64,000 nucleotides of DNA from Absidia repens (lineage: Eukaryota; Mucoromycota; Mucoromycetes; Mucorales; Cunninghamellaceae), in assembly GCA_002105175.1 (NCBI GenBank), contig MCGE01000045.1, forward strand, positions 1 to 64,000, in the 5' to 3' direction. The notes under the pieces were generated by a model. The model was not told the DNA's origin, searched no databases, and was given only the letters and a program-made list of their open reading frames with translations. How positions within the stretch are numbered: the stretch's first letter is position 1; each line of letters begins with the position of its first letter. The translations under genes were made by a program, and so were the position numbers. Positions 33,126-46,067 of the stretch are shown one piece after another.

Positions 33126-33957
33126 GTGTCTAGTTTTTTTACTACTACTAACACCAGCAGCCTTTCTGTTACACTGTATGTTTGCTTTCAACAGTCGATC
33201 CCTTTTTTCACATTCACCACAATGCCCATTTACATTAACGTTCACTACCCCTCCCCCCAGTTTATATTTGCTTATACAATACAAAACTTCAATAAAATAT
33301 GTCGTTTTTATTATTATTATTTTTAATCATCGACTCAAATCCATGATGAGCACTAGATTAAACCTTTGTATTTTGAGATTATATAGAGTACGACATACCG
33401 ACCAGCTCTTTGTTCCTCCACGCTTTACGTACTCCATACCTTCACTTGGGGGGTACAAGTCATATTCAAGTTCAATTTATATACATTTTTATTAGTATAA
33501 CAGAAAATAATAAACAATACTAAACTATATTTGATTGTTTTACCCTGTTTCAAATAGCTGACTGTAGCTTTGAATTTGAGATTATTATTTTTTTCACAAG
33601 TTTCTGACATGGAGCGAATCCTGTAAGGACTGCTGTTAAAAGGTTGCACTTGTACCATGATAGCTAAACGATACGGGCATGAAGAGCTTAATTTTATAAA
33701 AAAAAAAAAAAAATAAAGAACTAGAGCATCTCACTTGCTATATACACTAAATTATTACTCAAGAGCTTTAAGGTTGTATCAACCGCTTCATTCAAAACAG
33801 AAGCTGCAGTTCATTGAGTTTCAAAAGGCGTACAAGGTGTAATTTTGAGTTCTCGGTCCTCAAACGCAAACATAAAACATGTACCCCGAATCCGTGTTTT
33901 TTTTTTTTTTTTATCCAACAACTACCTTTCTTCATTTTTCATCCATCTTGTACCATC
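33126..33957. other. Intergenic between the HET paralogs
   Basis: A TTCAATAAAATATG motif is near 33288. No gene was recognised. Confidence 0.4.
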
Positions 33958-36195
33958 ATGACAAAAGACACCCCAGTGGAAAAAAGTTTTGAAGGTATAT
34001 TCGCTCAACTTTCACCTATAGACAGAATAATCTATATATTACAAAAAAAAAAAAAAAAAAACATTTATTGATATGACCACACTCTTTTTTAAATATATAT
34101 GTATATATATTTATCACACGAAGACACTCGACAGAAACAGCAACAGCAAAAACCATTTGAAATCGTTCTAGTTGAGATTGAAAAGGCCGCAAACCGTGAA
34201 ATTCATTGTGTTAAAATGCCTTTGGAGGGAAGCAAGAGGTATGTGGCATTATCTTACCGGTGGGGCGAATTGCAAGAGACTCTGGTAGATACAAAGTTCG
34301 GTTATACAGCATCGATCACGTCGTTTGATTTGGAAGATTTTTACGATGTTTGCCGCAGAATGACCTTGGAATCCAATTTTCAATATATCAAGTATGTGTG
34401 GGTGGATGCCATCTGTGTGGATCAACGACCATCCAAGCGAAAAGCAACCATTTACCAAATGAGCAACATTTATGAACGAGCCACGTATATTTTAGCAGTG
34501 CCTGATCTTCATTCAGCTTACTTGAGGAACACGTCGACGAAGAATGCCGAAACCATGGTTGCATCCTTTGATTACAGCAAATATATTTATTACCTTATTC
34601 ATGGCAACGCTGATCAATTAGCTTCCGCAGAGGAAGAATTCCTCAATGATGCTAACGTGCCAACCGATCCTATATTACGGCAACTACTGAAAAAATGCAC
34701 TGATTATTTTACAGATGGCTTCATGAAATATAGAAAGCGGCATGAATGCTACTGTTCTATGCAATCTTTTCTTCACATATGTGAAATCACCAGTCAATTC
34801 GCCATATACCCTACCCCTAATCATCAAACTCAGACAGTAGAAGATGACAAAAACTTCTCTATTGGAGGTTTACATCACTGCCATGAAAGGATTTGTCCAT
34901 TGAAACTGTTTGATCAATATTTCTGTTCCGACTATGATTTAGCTCTTCAATTAATGGATGCTAACTGGAAGACAAAGATCATTGAAAGAAGCACCATGAT
35001 CCGACAATCCATGGTCTTTTTGGCGGATCTTATCAAAGATTGGTCTACGCGTGTTTGGGTGATCAGCGAATGCAACATTGCAAAAAAGAAAAATAATCTC
35101 AAATTTTGGTTTACGCAATTAGACACACCAAATTTAGAGTTGAACGGCACATTTACTTTCTTTCCATTTGACTTTGATGACCATCTTTCGCCCCCCTCTA
35201 TCATTGATGACATCGATATTTATTCCATGGACGAGATCTATGACACAAGATATGCCAGTTCAAATCCTGTTTACATCGAATTCCATTCTATGATATACCG
35301 GCAACTCCGTGAACAAACCTTTTTGGCAATGATGTTAAAATCCAAGGCCAGCAAAAATGGTAACTATATATATATATATGAAATGGAATGTTTACCATCT
35401 TTAATGACTTGAATTTTTTTTTTTTATTAGAGGATCGATTTTATGCGGTGATCCCGCAATCGGAGTATAAAATCGTTCTGAGTAATAAGAATCAAGTCGA
35501 TCAATGGGATATCACTACCCTTACCTCCATCAAATTAAAACTCTATGAATTCATGAAGAACGAGGACAAATTGAATTTGCTATTTTGGTCGGGCAACAGA
35601 TGGTCTTCAAATCAAGGCATGCTTTTACCAACATTTGCAACATCGACCGTGTCTTCAGATGCTCCTACGGACTATGTACACTATAATAATGAGGATTCTC
35701 CTTGTAATTTTGATTTGGACGATCCATCAACGATTATGCTTCATAAGTATCAGATCAAAACCAAAAATAGCAAGAAAAGTGATGATGACGATGACGATGA
35801 TTTGAGCGATCTGTACTGTCTTCGTCTGAAACCAATGAGATATTATGTGTATGTGCCTTCCGCTGCCAATGATGACTATGACTATGAAAAAAAAAATCCT
35901 TGAGAAAAGCAAACTACAGTGGAATCGCCTTCGGATGGACAAGATTCATCCGAATCATCAACTCTCGACGACCACCACTACCGAACTTGATATTGTAGCC
36001 ATTCCAGCTGTTGTAGACGACTTGATGCCATTAACCAGTAATACTTGTCATTGTATCGTTTTGGTTGGAAGCTTTGCGGACAACAAATGGTCACTGTGGC
36101 CGCAATACTTTTACAATCGTGACTATTGGAGAAAATGTCAGAGGTACTTTTGCAGTAATCAAAATATTAAGGAAACCGGTTTTAAGATATATTAA
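33958..36195 (+). pseudogene. HET-domain-like protein 2, frameshift near 3' end
   Basis: Tandem paralog of HET gene 1 with the same exon plan: 33958-33994, 34124-35359, 35431-36195. It has YVALSYRWGE, KYVWVDAICVDQ and KATIYQMSNIYERATYILAV, and shares CHERICPLKLF and the following helices. Exon 3 is open only to 35903: at the ten-A run 35887-35896 the frame ends (YDYEKKNP-stop). One base later the homologous C-terminus continues (ELDIVAIPAVVDDL, HCIVLVGSFADNKW, matching LDIVLIPAF and FILVGCFAKNKW in gene 1). With nine A's the protein would be 678 residues. Either a fresh mutation removed the last ~95 residues, or the run length is a sequencing error. Confidence 0.8.
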
Positions 36196-36599
36196 ATCAT
36201 GACCAACTTATTCATTGTATTCACAAAAAAAAAAAAAAAAAAAAAATCTGCCCTACAGTTTCATACTATGAATTTCACAGTTATGCGGGACTGCTCTATA
36301 TTACATCTCCTATGTGTTATCATAGGAAAAGTGTAAATTTCATATTTTGATTCGGTTTAATCAATTAAAATAAATAAAACAAAAAAAAAAAAAGATGGTG
36401 TATTTTTTTGAAGTATTTCTTTTTTTTTTTTTTGAAGAAAAGATACCCTTTCTTTAATGCAATGTACCTTAAATTTCTGATGTAAAGAGATCCGTAAAAC
36501 AGTTTTACGCGCAGCTGGAATTTGTTTTACGTGGAGTAAACCCGAAGAAAAATAGAAGGGGGTGGAGAAAATGCCACCTGTTGATTGCTGTAAAGGCGG

Positions 36600-36930
36600 A
36601 AGAACAATTTAAATCCCGCCCACGTGGATTTTTCTATTTCTGTCACTTCCATTTTTCTCTTTTCGTTTGTTTTCTTCCACTTTTTTTTTTTTTGTTTTTC
36701 ATCTTCATCATTTAATTTTTTTTTTGAGGTTATGTTGAGCTTAGATTAGTATCAGGACTAGTTTAAAACCATTTTCGGCTCAGGGATTACAAGATGCATG
36801 GAGAAACCCTTTCATTTTGGATCTACGATATAGAACCACCATTTAGTTTGACTTTTTCAAGTCATCATTGGCTTAGTTTAGTGTTAGATTAGTATCAGTT
36901 TGTATCTGCATCTGAATAAAATATATCTAT
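36600..36930 (+). repeat. Core element, copy 14
   Basis: Core at 36783-36820. In order: AAATCCCGCCCACGTGGATT, a pyrimidine tract, TTAGATTAGTATCAGGACTA, the core, TTAGTTTAGTGTTAG, GAATAAAATATATC. It lies about 0.95 kb upstream of DCP1. This is the cleanest example of the upstream box. Confidence 0.9.
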
Positions 36931-37888
36931 TGTTACATGCTTCATTGAAAAATACACAATTAGTCTCTTCATGTCTTTGTGCAATAGATACCTTTACTGT
37001 CGTCCCATCAAATCACCCAATAGCATCTCTCATGCTACCATCATTAGAGCCCTCTTGCCATTGAGCCTCATTCCCATTAGCTTAATATTAACTATTGTAA
37101 TTCAATAGAGTATGTCATTTTTAACAATCATTCTCTGACCCTTCGGAGAGCGAGCAAAGTCGTGGGTATAATTATAAAATATCATTAATCAGTCCCTCAA
37201 CATTCCATTGGCAAGATATTTGGGCAGCTCACCCAAAATGTGAGACAGTGGAAGGCGTTAATACCCGTCCTATTTTCTTCCATTCGCAGAGACCCAATTA
37301 GATTGATCGTTGCGTGCAATGACTTTGGTCCCCCTTCCCCATCAAGGATCCTCAACCCCGTTAAAATCCAGCCTATCAAAATCCTTAACTTCAATCTCCC
37401 CCGCCCCACCCCAGTCCCAGACAATCAACAGCCTATGTCTTCCTCCCAGTAGCTCCGGTGGAACGTCAGAGCGTTTACAGATAGATGAATGACTAAAAGG
37501 TACCTGATACCTAACAAAAAAAGAAAAATTGGCAGGTGAGGCAGTATGCATGCAATTCAGTTCATATTGCCCAGTGGCTACTAACGCCTATATATATATA
37601 TATATATATATATTTAAAGGCGTGCCACTGATCGTAGTATCTGGAGATATTGGTGTAAGAATCAAGGATCTTATAGCATGATGATATAACAAATCATGAT
37701 AGAAAATGGTGAGCAATAGTAGTCAGCCAATTTCATTGTTGGTTATGTTAACCAACCTCCAGCAACCTAAAAGTCAAAAACGACAGTGGACGGAGATTGA
37801 AAGGTTCTCTTTTTTTTTTCTTGGTGGGTGTTTTATTTTTTTTGAAGATTCTGCCTTTCACTCTTACATATATTTTCATTCTTCTTCT
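36931..37888. other. Intergenic upstream of DCP1
   Basis: A (TA)n run is at 37590-37612. Open frames at 37197-37492 on both strands have no recognisable domain and I treat them as chance. Confidence 0.4.
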
Positions 37889-40109
37889 ATGGATAAAGCA
37901 GCACGAAAAAAACTGAATCTAAAGGCTATCAAACGGTATGATGCCGCCATTGTCAATATTTTAGACCAAAGTCCTCATGCAGTACTCTATTATTTTTCTA
38001 ATGAAAAACGCGAATGGGTAAGCTGAAAATAGATGATACTGACTGACGGACTGACTGACTGACTGACTTGATACTTTCAATTTGTTATTATGACTGGTGG
38101 TTGGACTGAAATAGGTAAAGAAGTCAGTAGAAGGTGTACTCTTTTTGGTCCAAAGGTAAAAACAAAAAGAAAAGAAAAAAACGAGGGAGAGAGAGAGAGT
38201 CAGGAAGATGGAAACGGTATACTTCATCTTCTTTTTTGTTTTCAACACAGGAATGCGCCTCCTTACTTTGCTGTTTATATTATGAATCGACTTGCTATGG
38301 AAAACTATACTTTGTATCTTACCGATTTTGATGATATGGATCTACAAGAAAACTTTATCATTTATTCAACAAGTGATGGTATGTTTTTGTTTTATTTCTT
38401 TATTGGGGAAAAGGGCTGTGGTTATGTAAACACAAGAAGATACTGACTTGAATATGGTTAGGCGAACAATATGCGTTTTGGTTATATGAAGAAGGTGATA
38501 GACAAAGACTATTAAACAAGATCACTACGTAAGTGAAAAAGCTCTTTATTATAATGATATTCTCCTGACTTTTTCTTCTCCGTTCCTTCTTCTCCTTAGA
38601 TTACATGACGGCATCCAGAAAGAACTCTCGGCAAAAACGAACCAGAAAAGATCCAATGAACTCAACCATGTGGCTATGCCAGTACCGCCTCCATCTCATA
38701 CTACATCAACAGCAACCACTTCCCAACCATCATCAACACCTTCATCTGGGAAGGCAGCCACTGATCTATTGGCCATGTTACAAAGCGGGACACTCCCTCT
38801 CCCTCCTCCTCCTCCTCCTCTACCCAATACCGCTTCTTCTTCATCCACCACTACGCGTCATCATCATCCACCAAACGAATATGGTCCTGAACGAACTGAA
38901 CAGCAACAGCCCATGATGCATCATCACTCCCCCGCTATGTTACCTTCATTTAACGAATTACCCAGGATGCAATGGAATACGCCCCCACCCCCTCCTCCTC
39001 CTCCTGGTGCCGGTGATTCTACTTTGGAATTCTCTTTACCTGATTCGGAACTTATGCAACCTCAACATGATTCTTCCGGTAGTCATCGACTTTTAGAATT
39101 ATTGAAAAACTCGAAAGGATCCTCTCCAGCAACAAATCATACCGAGCAACCTCAACCTCAACATCAACAACAACAGCCTCCTCAGCAACCCCAGCAACCC
39201 CAGCAACCTCAGCAGCAACAGCAACCATCGGGAGATGCATCCAATGGGAACAGGTTATTGGAATTATTGAAACGGGCGACGGTAGAAGATAAGATGGGGC
39301 AATATATGCCTTCGCCACCTTTACCACCAGCGTCGTTAGGCTATGGCATGTCAACGCAACCTCCACCTCATCCATCAGGTTCATCATCCACACCCAATTC
39401 CATGCAACAACACCAGCAGCAGCAGCAACAACAACAACAACAACAACAACAACCTCCTCCACCACCTCATATTTTATTTGGTAAGGAATTGACCAAAGCA
39501 TATCAACCCGCCCCTGCACCTGCACCTCCTGTTACAACAACAACGGCTGGTGGTGGTGCTATACCTATGATGGATCCTCGTCATCGTCAACATCATCCAC
39601 ATCAACATCAAGCATCGCCTCGTAACTCTGCGTCCTTATTACAAGCATTACAAGGTGGTGGCGCTGGTGGTGGCGCTGGGAATGGGATGATGATGATGAA
39701 TGGCCATAGTGCGTCGCCTAGTCCTAGTCATAGTATGCTTCCTGTGGGTCCTGCGGCATCGTCGTCGTCTTCCCTGGCGGCGGTCTATGGCTCGCCCAAC
39801 AATCATGCCCCTCAGCCTCCGCCTCCTCCGCCTCCCATGATGATGATGGCCGATCTGGCGCATTCGGAACTTCAACGTCGTGCTGGTGGTCCATCTCCTT
39901 CTCATGTTTCCAAACCTGAATTCATTCAACACTTGCTCGATCTCATTCAGGTAAGTAAAAAAAGTGTGTGTGTGTGTGTGTGATTTTCTATCAAGGTATG
40001 AAAACTGACCCCATTTTTTGATCTCCCCCCTCCTTTTTTTTAGAATGACCCGAGTTTTCTGGATACGCTCTATGAAAACTACAAGACGCGATCGACTACG
40101 GACCACTAG
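37889..40109 (+). CDS. DCP1: mRNA-decapping enzyme subunit DCP1
   Basis: Activator and partner of the DCP2 decapping enzyme in cytoplasmic mRNA decay. Six exons (37889-38017, 38115-38155, 38251-38378, 38462-38528, 38600-39950, 40044-40109) give 593 residues. Residues 1-~125 form the EVH1 fold of DCP1: LNLKAIKRYDAAIVNILD, HAVLYYFSNEKREW, VEGVLFLVQR, PPYFAVYIMNRL, YAFWLYEEGDRQRL. A long Pro/Gln/Ser-rich region follows, carrying repeated short leucine motifs (TDLLAMLQSG ~176, HRLLELLKNS ~283, NRLLELLKRA ~339, SLLQALQGG ~466). The C-terminus (EFIQHLLDLIQNDPSFLDTL) looks like the trimerisation segment known from animal DCP1. Yeast Dcp1 is far shorter and lacks these parts. The next gene, RPB3, starts 305 bp downstream on the same strand. 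Confidence 0.93.
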
Positions 40110-40155
40110 TTAGTGATAGTTTTGTTTTATTTTTTTGTTATTTTTTGATTATGTA

Positions 40156-40186
<31 letters not shown>

Positions 40187-40414
40187 GTTGGTGGGGTTGG
40201 ATGTAGTATATATATCTTTTTTTTTGGCACGAAGAATAAAAAACAAAAAGCGTATGGGTGCAATGGCGGTCTTTGAATTTTCTCCCTTTTGACTTTTTTT
40301 TTTTTTTTTGTCTGGATGGGCGGAGCAACATTTTGTTTTTTTTTTTTCCTTTTTTTTTTTTTTTTTTTCTTCCACTGTGCTTGATTATTATTAGTATTTT
40401 TTTATTTATTTATT

Positions 40415-41925
40415 ATGGATATCGGTGGATCTTATGGAGCATTAGGTGGACCGACCATTGCCATTCGCGAACTCACAAAAGAAAGCATCAACTTCGTACT
40501 AACGGATACTGACTTGAGGTAAATGGAAAAACCCTTCACCCTCAGATGAATGACAAATCCTCATATCCTTGGTTTTTTTAAAAAAAACAAAAATATATAG
40601 TGTTGCCAATTCACTTCGTAGGGTCATGATTGCTGAAGTGCCTACAGTGGGTAAGACGCCACAAAATAAACGAGTCATAAAAGGGTATACTGATGGTTGG
40701 TTTTTTTTTCGCGGATGTAGCTATTGATATGGTAGAAATCGAAACGAACACAACCGTCTTAGCGGATGAATTTCTAGCTCATCGGCTAGGCATGGTACCT
40801 ATTGATAGTCGAGAAGTGGAAAAGTTACGTTATACACGGGTACGTCATCATCAGCCATCTCATCCCATTACCAACACCATAGGTTTCACCATGAGATTTG
40901 ACACTCGATTTTTTTTTTTTGTTTGCATTCTTTATAGGATTGTACCTGCTCTCAATATTGCCCAGAATGCTCCGTGGAATTGACCCTTCATGTGAAATGT
41001 ACCGAAGATCGAACAAAGGAAGTGACAAGTCGAGATTTAGTGACATCCAATCCGGCATTTATTCCTGTAGCTCAAGGTAAATAGAAACAGCGGCGGATGG
41101 GGGGAATCAAAAGGTAGTAGCTTTAACCTTGGTTTTTTTTGTCTCCCATAGACAAAAATGATACTGGTATTCTTCTTGTCAAGCTACGAAAAGGCCATGA
41201 GTTGAAATTGAAATGCATTGCAAAAAAGGTATAAAGTTCGACACTCTAACGCAAAAGAGGGAGCGCCCAAGGGAAGGCACGATCAACGTGGGCTAATTTT
41301 TTTTCTTTTTTGTGGTGATTAGGGTGTTGCCAAGGAACATGCCAAATGGAGTCCAGTCAGTGGTGTGGCTTTTGAATACGATCCTCACAATAAATTAAGG
41401 CATACGACTTACTGGTTTGAAGAATCAGAAGCGGAATGGTAAAAAAAAAAAAAAAGAGGTTGAGGGGGTTGTTGCGCATCACATAGACTAAACCACCCTT
41501 GTTTTATGGATATAGGCCAAAAAGCAAGAACGCGTTGGAAGAAAGGGAACCTGAAAAAGATGAACGTACGTTGACATACCACTAGAAAACGACACTGTCT
41601 CCAGAAAAAAAAAACCCCCCCTTAACTAATCCTTCATCTTTTATATATAGCTTTTGATTACAATGCTAAACCAGACAAGTTTTATTTTGAAACCGAGGTA
41701 TATAAAAAAAAAAAGAGAGAGAGGAAGGAAGAGGGAGGATGATCTATAGTGATACTTATTTTTTTTTGTGGTGTGTGTGTGTCATAGACGGTGGGATCAC
41801 TTGCGCCAGAAGAAGTGGTGACGATGGCCATGAAAACACTGGTGGATAAACTGGCGAACGTACAAATGCAAATACAAGAAGAAGTCGATACAAAGGAACA
41901 AGACAACTCTGGATGGAATTTTTAG
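40415..41925 (+). CDS. RPB3: RNA polymerase II subunit RPB3
   Basis: Alpha-like subunit needed for assembly of RNA polymerase II in the nucleus. Nine exons (40415-40518, 40601-40650, 40721-40839, 40938-41076, 41152-41228, 41323-41438, 41516-41565, 41651-41697, 41788-41925) give 279 residues, close to the animal protein and shorter than yeast. Recognised by [56 protein letters not shown] and the zinc loop with Cys 93, 95, 99 and 102 ([12 protein letters not shown]). The alternative, the AC40 subunit of polymerases I/III, is unlikely given the [11 protein letters not shown] text and length. Introns are 70-98 bp and numerous, unlike the neighbouring lineage-specific genes. It converges with the BAR-PH gene 335 bp away. 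Confidence 0.96.
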
Positions 41926-42259
41926 ATTAGATTTGTTTTGATCGTACGTGTGTTATGTGTGTAGGAACCCTATGAATAATATTTTTTTTTTCCTCTTTTT
42001 TTTTTATTTTTTTTTTTGGTTTTTTTGATTTGATGAAATAAAAAAAACAACAACGTATGAAATGTAATGCCCAAAGGTTTTTTTTTTCTTGTTTGACAAC
42101 TTGGGAATGAATCAAGTGGGGAGAGGAGGGAATGCTTTTTTTTTATTATTACTATTATTATGGATTGATAAAAATAAAAAAAGGGGGGAAGGGGGGGATA
42201 ATATGATACAAATCCATCATCTACTACTACTACTACTACTACTACGTACTATGACTATA

Positions 42260-44318
42260 TTATGACGATGAAGAGGGAGTGAGGGTGGAGGCGACCATGA
42301 GATTCAAATTGGCTTGATAGGTAGGGACGGCGCGTTTGGGAGGAGGCGCCACCACCGTGGCAGCAGCACTAGCACCAGCGGCGGCTGCGGAGGTCGATGA
42401 GCTTGAGGAAGGCGACGAGGTGGAGGAGAAATAGATGCCAGATTCGTCTTCAAAAGAAGTAGGAGGGTTGGCAACCACAGGGGGAGCGACGACTGTCGGC
42501 GTGGGCGCTTGCGGTCGATCCAACGACGACGACGAGCACAGCGATGATGACGATGGCGAAGAAGGAATGGTCTTAGCAAGCAGCGATGAGGATCCTGTCC
42601 CGTCATCATGGCCAATGGCCAATGACATGATATCGCTTTCCGCCGCCAAAGGTGGGTGCTGATCATCGTCATTGTTGTTGGAGTGAATGGAATGGAATTG
42701 GGACATGGCATCGTCGTCGTCATCATCGTCATTATTGTTGTTATTATTCGTATGATGGTGGGCATGCAATGAAAAGGGTTGTTGTTGCTGTTGTTGTTGT
42801 TGTAAGGGCGTAGGCGTGGTGGTCAATGAACTGGTGATGCTGCTACTACTCGTACCATGTTGGTTGTTGTGAAGTTGCGTTTTTCGAGAAGAAGCATGGA
42901 GTTGTTTTTGTTTCCGCAGCGCCAGGAGTTTTTCGACCGAGGAACCATTGGCAACATTGGTCAGGGCCCGGCACCATGAGACCAGCTCTGACCCGGTGGT
43001 GGTTTTGAAATGATAGGTTTTGGATTTGTGGAGTTTGATGTCAAAGGTGTGTCCGCCCGTATTGCTGTTGTTGGTATCCATTTCTTCCGCCATGTGATGT
43101 TCGTCAAATAAGAGATCATCATCGTTCACTTCTGGTTGGATGGTGGTAGATGTCACATAGATCGAGGCTTCAGGTTTGATCTTGTCCTCCAATTTAAATT
43201 GATGTAAATAGCCATCTAAAACAGAAAAAAAAAAAAATCAAAATCAAAATCAAAACTTTTACAAGAAAGAAGGGGGGGGTGTCACTTACAATGCGTCAAG
43301 ACAAAATACTTGTCATGGTAATGCTTCAATACGCCTGATCGTCTTCCCAATATGCCTTTGCGTACCGTGGCGACATGTGTATGTTGTTTATTGGGATAAT
43401 TGATTTGGACATAATTCTTTTTAATGTGATCTTCATCCACCCATTCCTTTTGCTGAGCGGCGACAAAGGCTTGCCATGTATGTTGCGGTAAAAAGTGCCC
43501 CAGGACTTGATCAAGAGTGGAGCCATATTGCGTCACGGTGGTTTCTTGTTCCACACAGAAATCCACCAGTCCACCAAACGCATCGATCAATTTGGTTTCT
43601 AGCTCTTTCATGTCTTGTTGAATCGGTACCATCAGTTCCCGTAGTCGGTTTTCTTCCGTCGTTTCTCGTTTCAAATACCGGAGGACCTCTGCCATCATTT
43701 TTTGTTAAAAAAAAAAAAAAAAAATAGTCAGATTTTTTTTTTCTAACTTTAGGAAAAAAAAAAGACTAAAACTTACGAAGATTGGCCAACCATGGATCAA
43801 GTTCAGGTAAATGAGGACGTTTGGGATCATCGGCTTGATCACATAATTTGGAGAGATGGGCCATCCGTTTCCGAGTTTCATTGGCACGTAACAATAACTC
43901 TTCCATTTGTAAAGCCGGATTGATTTTCAATGCATGGATCTTGTCGCGACATTCCTTTTTGAAGTTGGAGATAATGGCTTGACATTCTTTTCGTTTCTTG
44001 TTGATTTGATCTATGATAAAATAGAGGATGAAGTGAGCGAAAATCAATATGCAAAAAATGAATGATTGGGGTCGGTGCCTATTAAAAAAAAAAAAAAAAA
44101 AAGTCACCTTACCATAACGTTCAGGATGGTCCTTTTTTAATCGTTTGAATGCACTGGAGGCCATCATTTTCTGAATTTCTACCAACCAACCCGTCGCCAA
44201 TTTCAAAAACACAAGCCAATTGCTAAGCCGCTTGATCATCATATCCGCACGATTCAAACTGCTGGTGGCACTAGCGGCATAATCCTTATATAGCAATGCA
44301 ATCGATTGCTGTTGCTGT

Positions 44319-44353
<35 letters not shown>

Positions 44354-44806
44354 CTGCTGTTTGGATGATACTGGGCCTTGAAATGGAGTCGATGTTGAAG
44401 TCGGTAGTGGTGCTGATGACGGTGGATTAAATTGACTGCTGTTGTTGATATCTTCATTGTCGTTGGTGGTAAAGGCGTGGAGAGAATCAGGGGTCGCGAC
44501 CGGCTTTTTGTCATCCATAGAAGAAGACGACGAAGTGGTGATGGCAGGACTGGAATGCATTCGAACAGGCTTCGCAAATACAGAAGGTCGTGAGGCGGAT
44601 ATGCTCATGGATCGTTGTTGCGAAGGTTGAGGTGGAGGTTGACCTCCTGTCTCGTTGCCAAGAATAAACAAGTCAAACGCAGCAGGTGGAAGCACAATAT
44701 CAAAATGTTCTGTGAATCGACTAGCATGTTTGACATTTGTTAAAGAGGGTGCTGGTGACGGCGTCTGTGGTGGTTCTGCTGATGGTGCTGGAAGAACGTC
44801 CGTCAT
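42260..44806 (-). CDS. BAR-PH protein of the SLM1/SLM2 type
   Basis: Likely phosphoinositide-binding scaffold at the plasma membrane; yeast Slm1/2 are TORC2 effectors at eisosomes. Four exons on the minus strand: 44806-44113, 44010-43777, 43688-43290, 43215-42260 (760 residues). An N-terminal Ser/Pro/Gln-rich tail includes a poly-Q tract (~16 Q). A helical BAR-like region follows (~150-400: ADMMIKRLSNWLVFLKLATG, FKKECRDKIHALKINPALQM, WLANLQVLRYLKRETTEENR, LIDAFGGLVDFCVEQETTVT). Then a PH domain (~420-570: RKGILGRRSGVLKHYHDKYF, YGYLHQFKLED, ASIYVTST, HTFDIKLHKSKTYHFKTTTG, SELVSWCRALTNVA). The C-tail is low complexity (His/Asn/Ser). Exon 3 starts at 43688 inside a former GCAG, which keeps the frame. 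It could be named SLM1-like, but I leave the symbol open. Confidence 0.86.
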
Positions 44807-44836
44807 GATGGATAATTGAAATATAGAAGAACAACG

Positions 44837-44879
<43 letters not shown>

Positions 44880-46030
44880 TACTTTTTTTTTTTTGTGACC
44901 CGGCCAATATTCTATTGTGCGACCCATTTTAGTGCATGTTTTATTTTTTTTTATTTTTCTCGTTTTTAAGACAAAGTAAGGAAAGATATATATAGTCTTT
45001 TTAGAGGCAGCAAAAACATCCACCCAATAGTAGAATCATTACCAGTGATGCTCACTTTTGATTCCTTTTTGTTTTATCATTTATCGAATGCGATCTTAAT
45101 GTAAAAATCATACAATAGTAAGAGGTCCAGACCCCTTTTCTATTTGTCGGTATCCAAAAATAAAATCAAAAAAAAGTGCCTATTTTTTGATCCCTGTTTG
45201 AAGGACATCACATGCAAATGACCAGTCATGACCTTCTTTGTGGGGAAACCTCTTCCAGTCCAATAAGAAGATGAAAAGATACTCTCACACGCAGAAAATT
45301 ACAAAAGGAAATATCACAGTTCACAGGCTTATATTATTAAAATCGCGCTATTGGAGAGAATTTCACTGATACATACTACATACCCATCAGGTGCAAGTAT
45401 GTGGGCTATACGGGGTACACACATAGTGATGTAGTAAATCTATGTCGATCCAGGGATACAGTCAAAAATAAAACTAAAAAAGAGCATATCTTTTCCAATA
45501 TCGAATCACTGTGTTAACAAAATGCAGACGTCGATTAGTTCTACCTTTGATATCAAAGAGCGCTCGAGCATCGACATACTCTATGCTGAATTAAAGCTAC
45601 TTTCTCTGTGTATCTCAATGTCTCAGGGCATTGGTATTTCGGACGTAAGTTTTCAGGGCAGCACATGTAGGGCTTGATTTAGCTTTACTACCAAGTCACC
45701 ATATGCCTAGAATGATGCCACGTCAAGGTAAATGTTACCGTACATTTAGACGATTATCTTCGGATGCGCACGCATGGAAAAGTTTTTCGTTTAGTGTGTT
45801 GGATCATAGAATAGGAGGAGAGGGGGGGGGGAGGCAGTGAAAATTGTTTGATTATCTCGGAGGCAGAAGGGAGGGACCAATAGCCTGGGTAGAAAAAAAA
45901 ATAAAAATGTTAAAACCAACGGCTTTAGTTAAAGTCCCAATCCTCCCTTCTGCAAATAAAAGAAAAAAGGAGGGTAAATGGGGAATATGTCATGTCAGAA
46001 TATCTTTGATGACAAATGAAGGAGAAAACT

Positions 46031-46067
<37 letters not shown>

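Noticed and set aside
37197..37551. Opposed small frames upstream of DCP1.
   Set aside because: Short, overlapping on both strands and without recognisable motif.
42304..42765. Alternative frames overlapping the BAR-PH gene, and the Val/Cys-rich frame opposite the poly-Q tract (54424-54789).
   Set aside because: Shadows of low-complexity coding sequence on the real strand.
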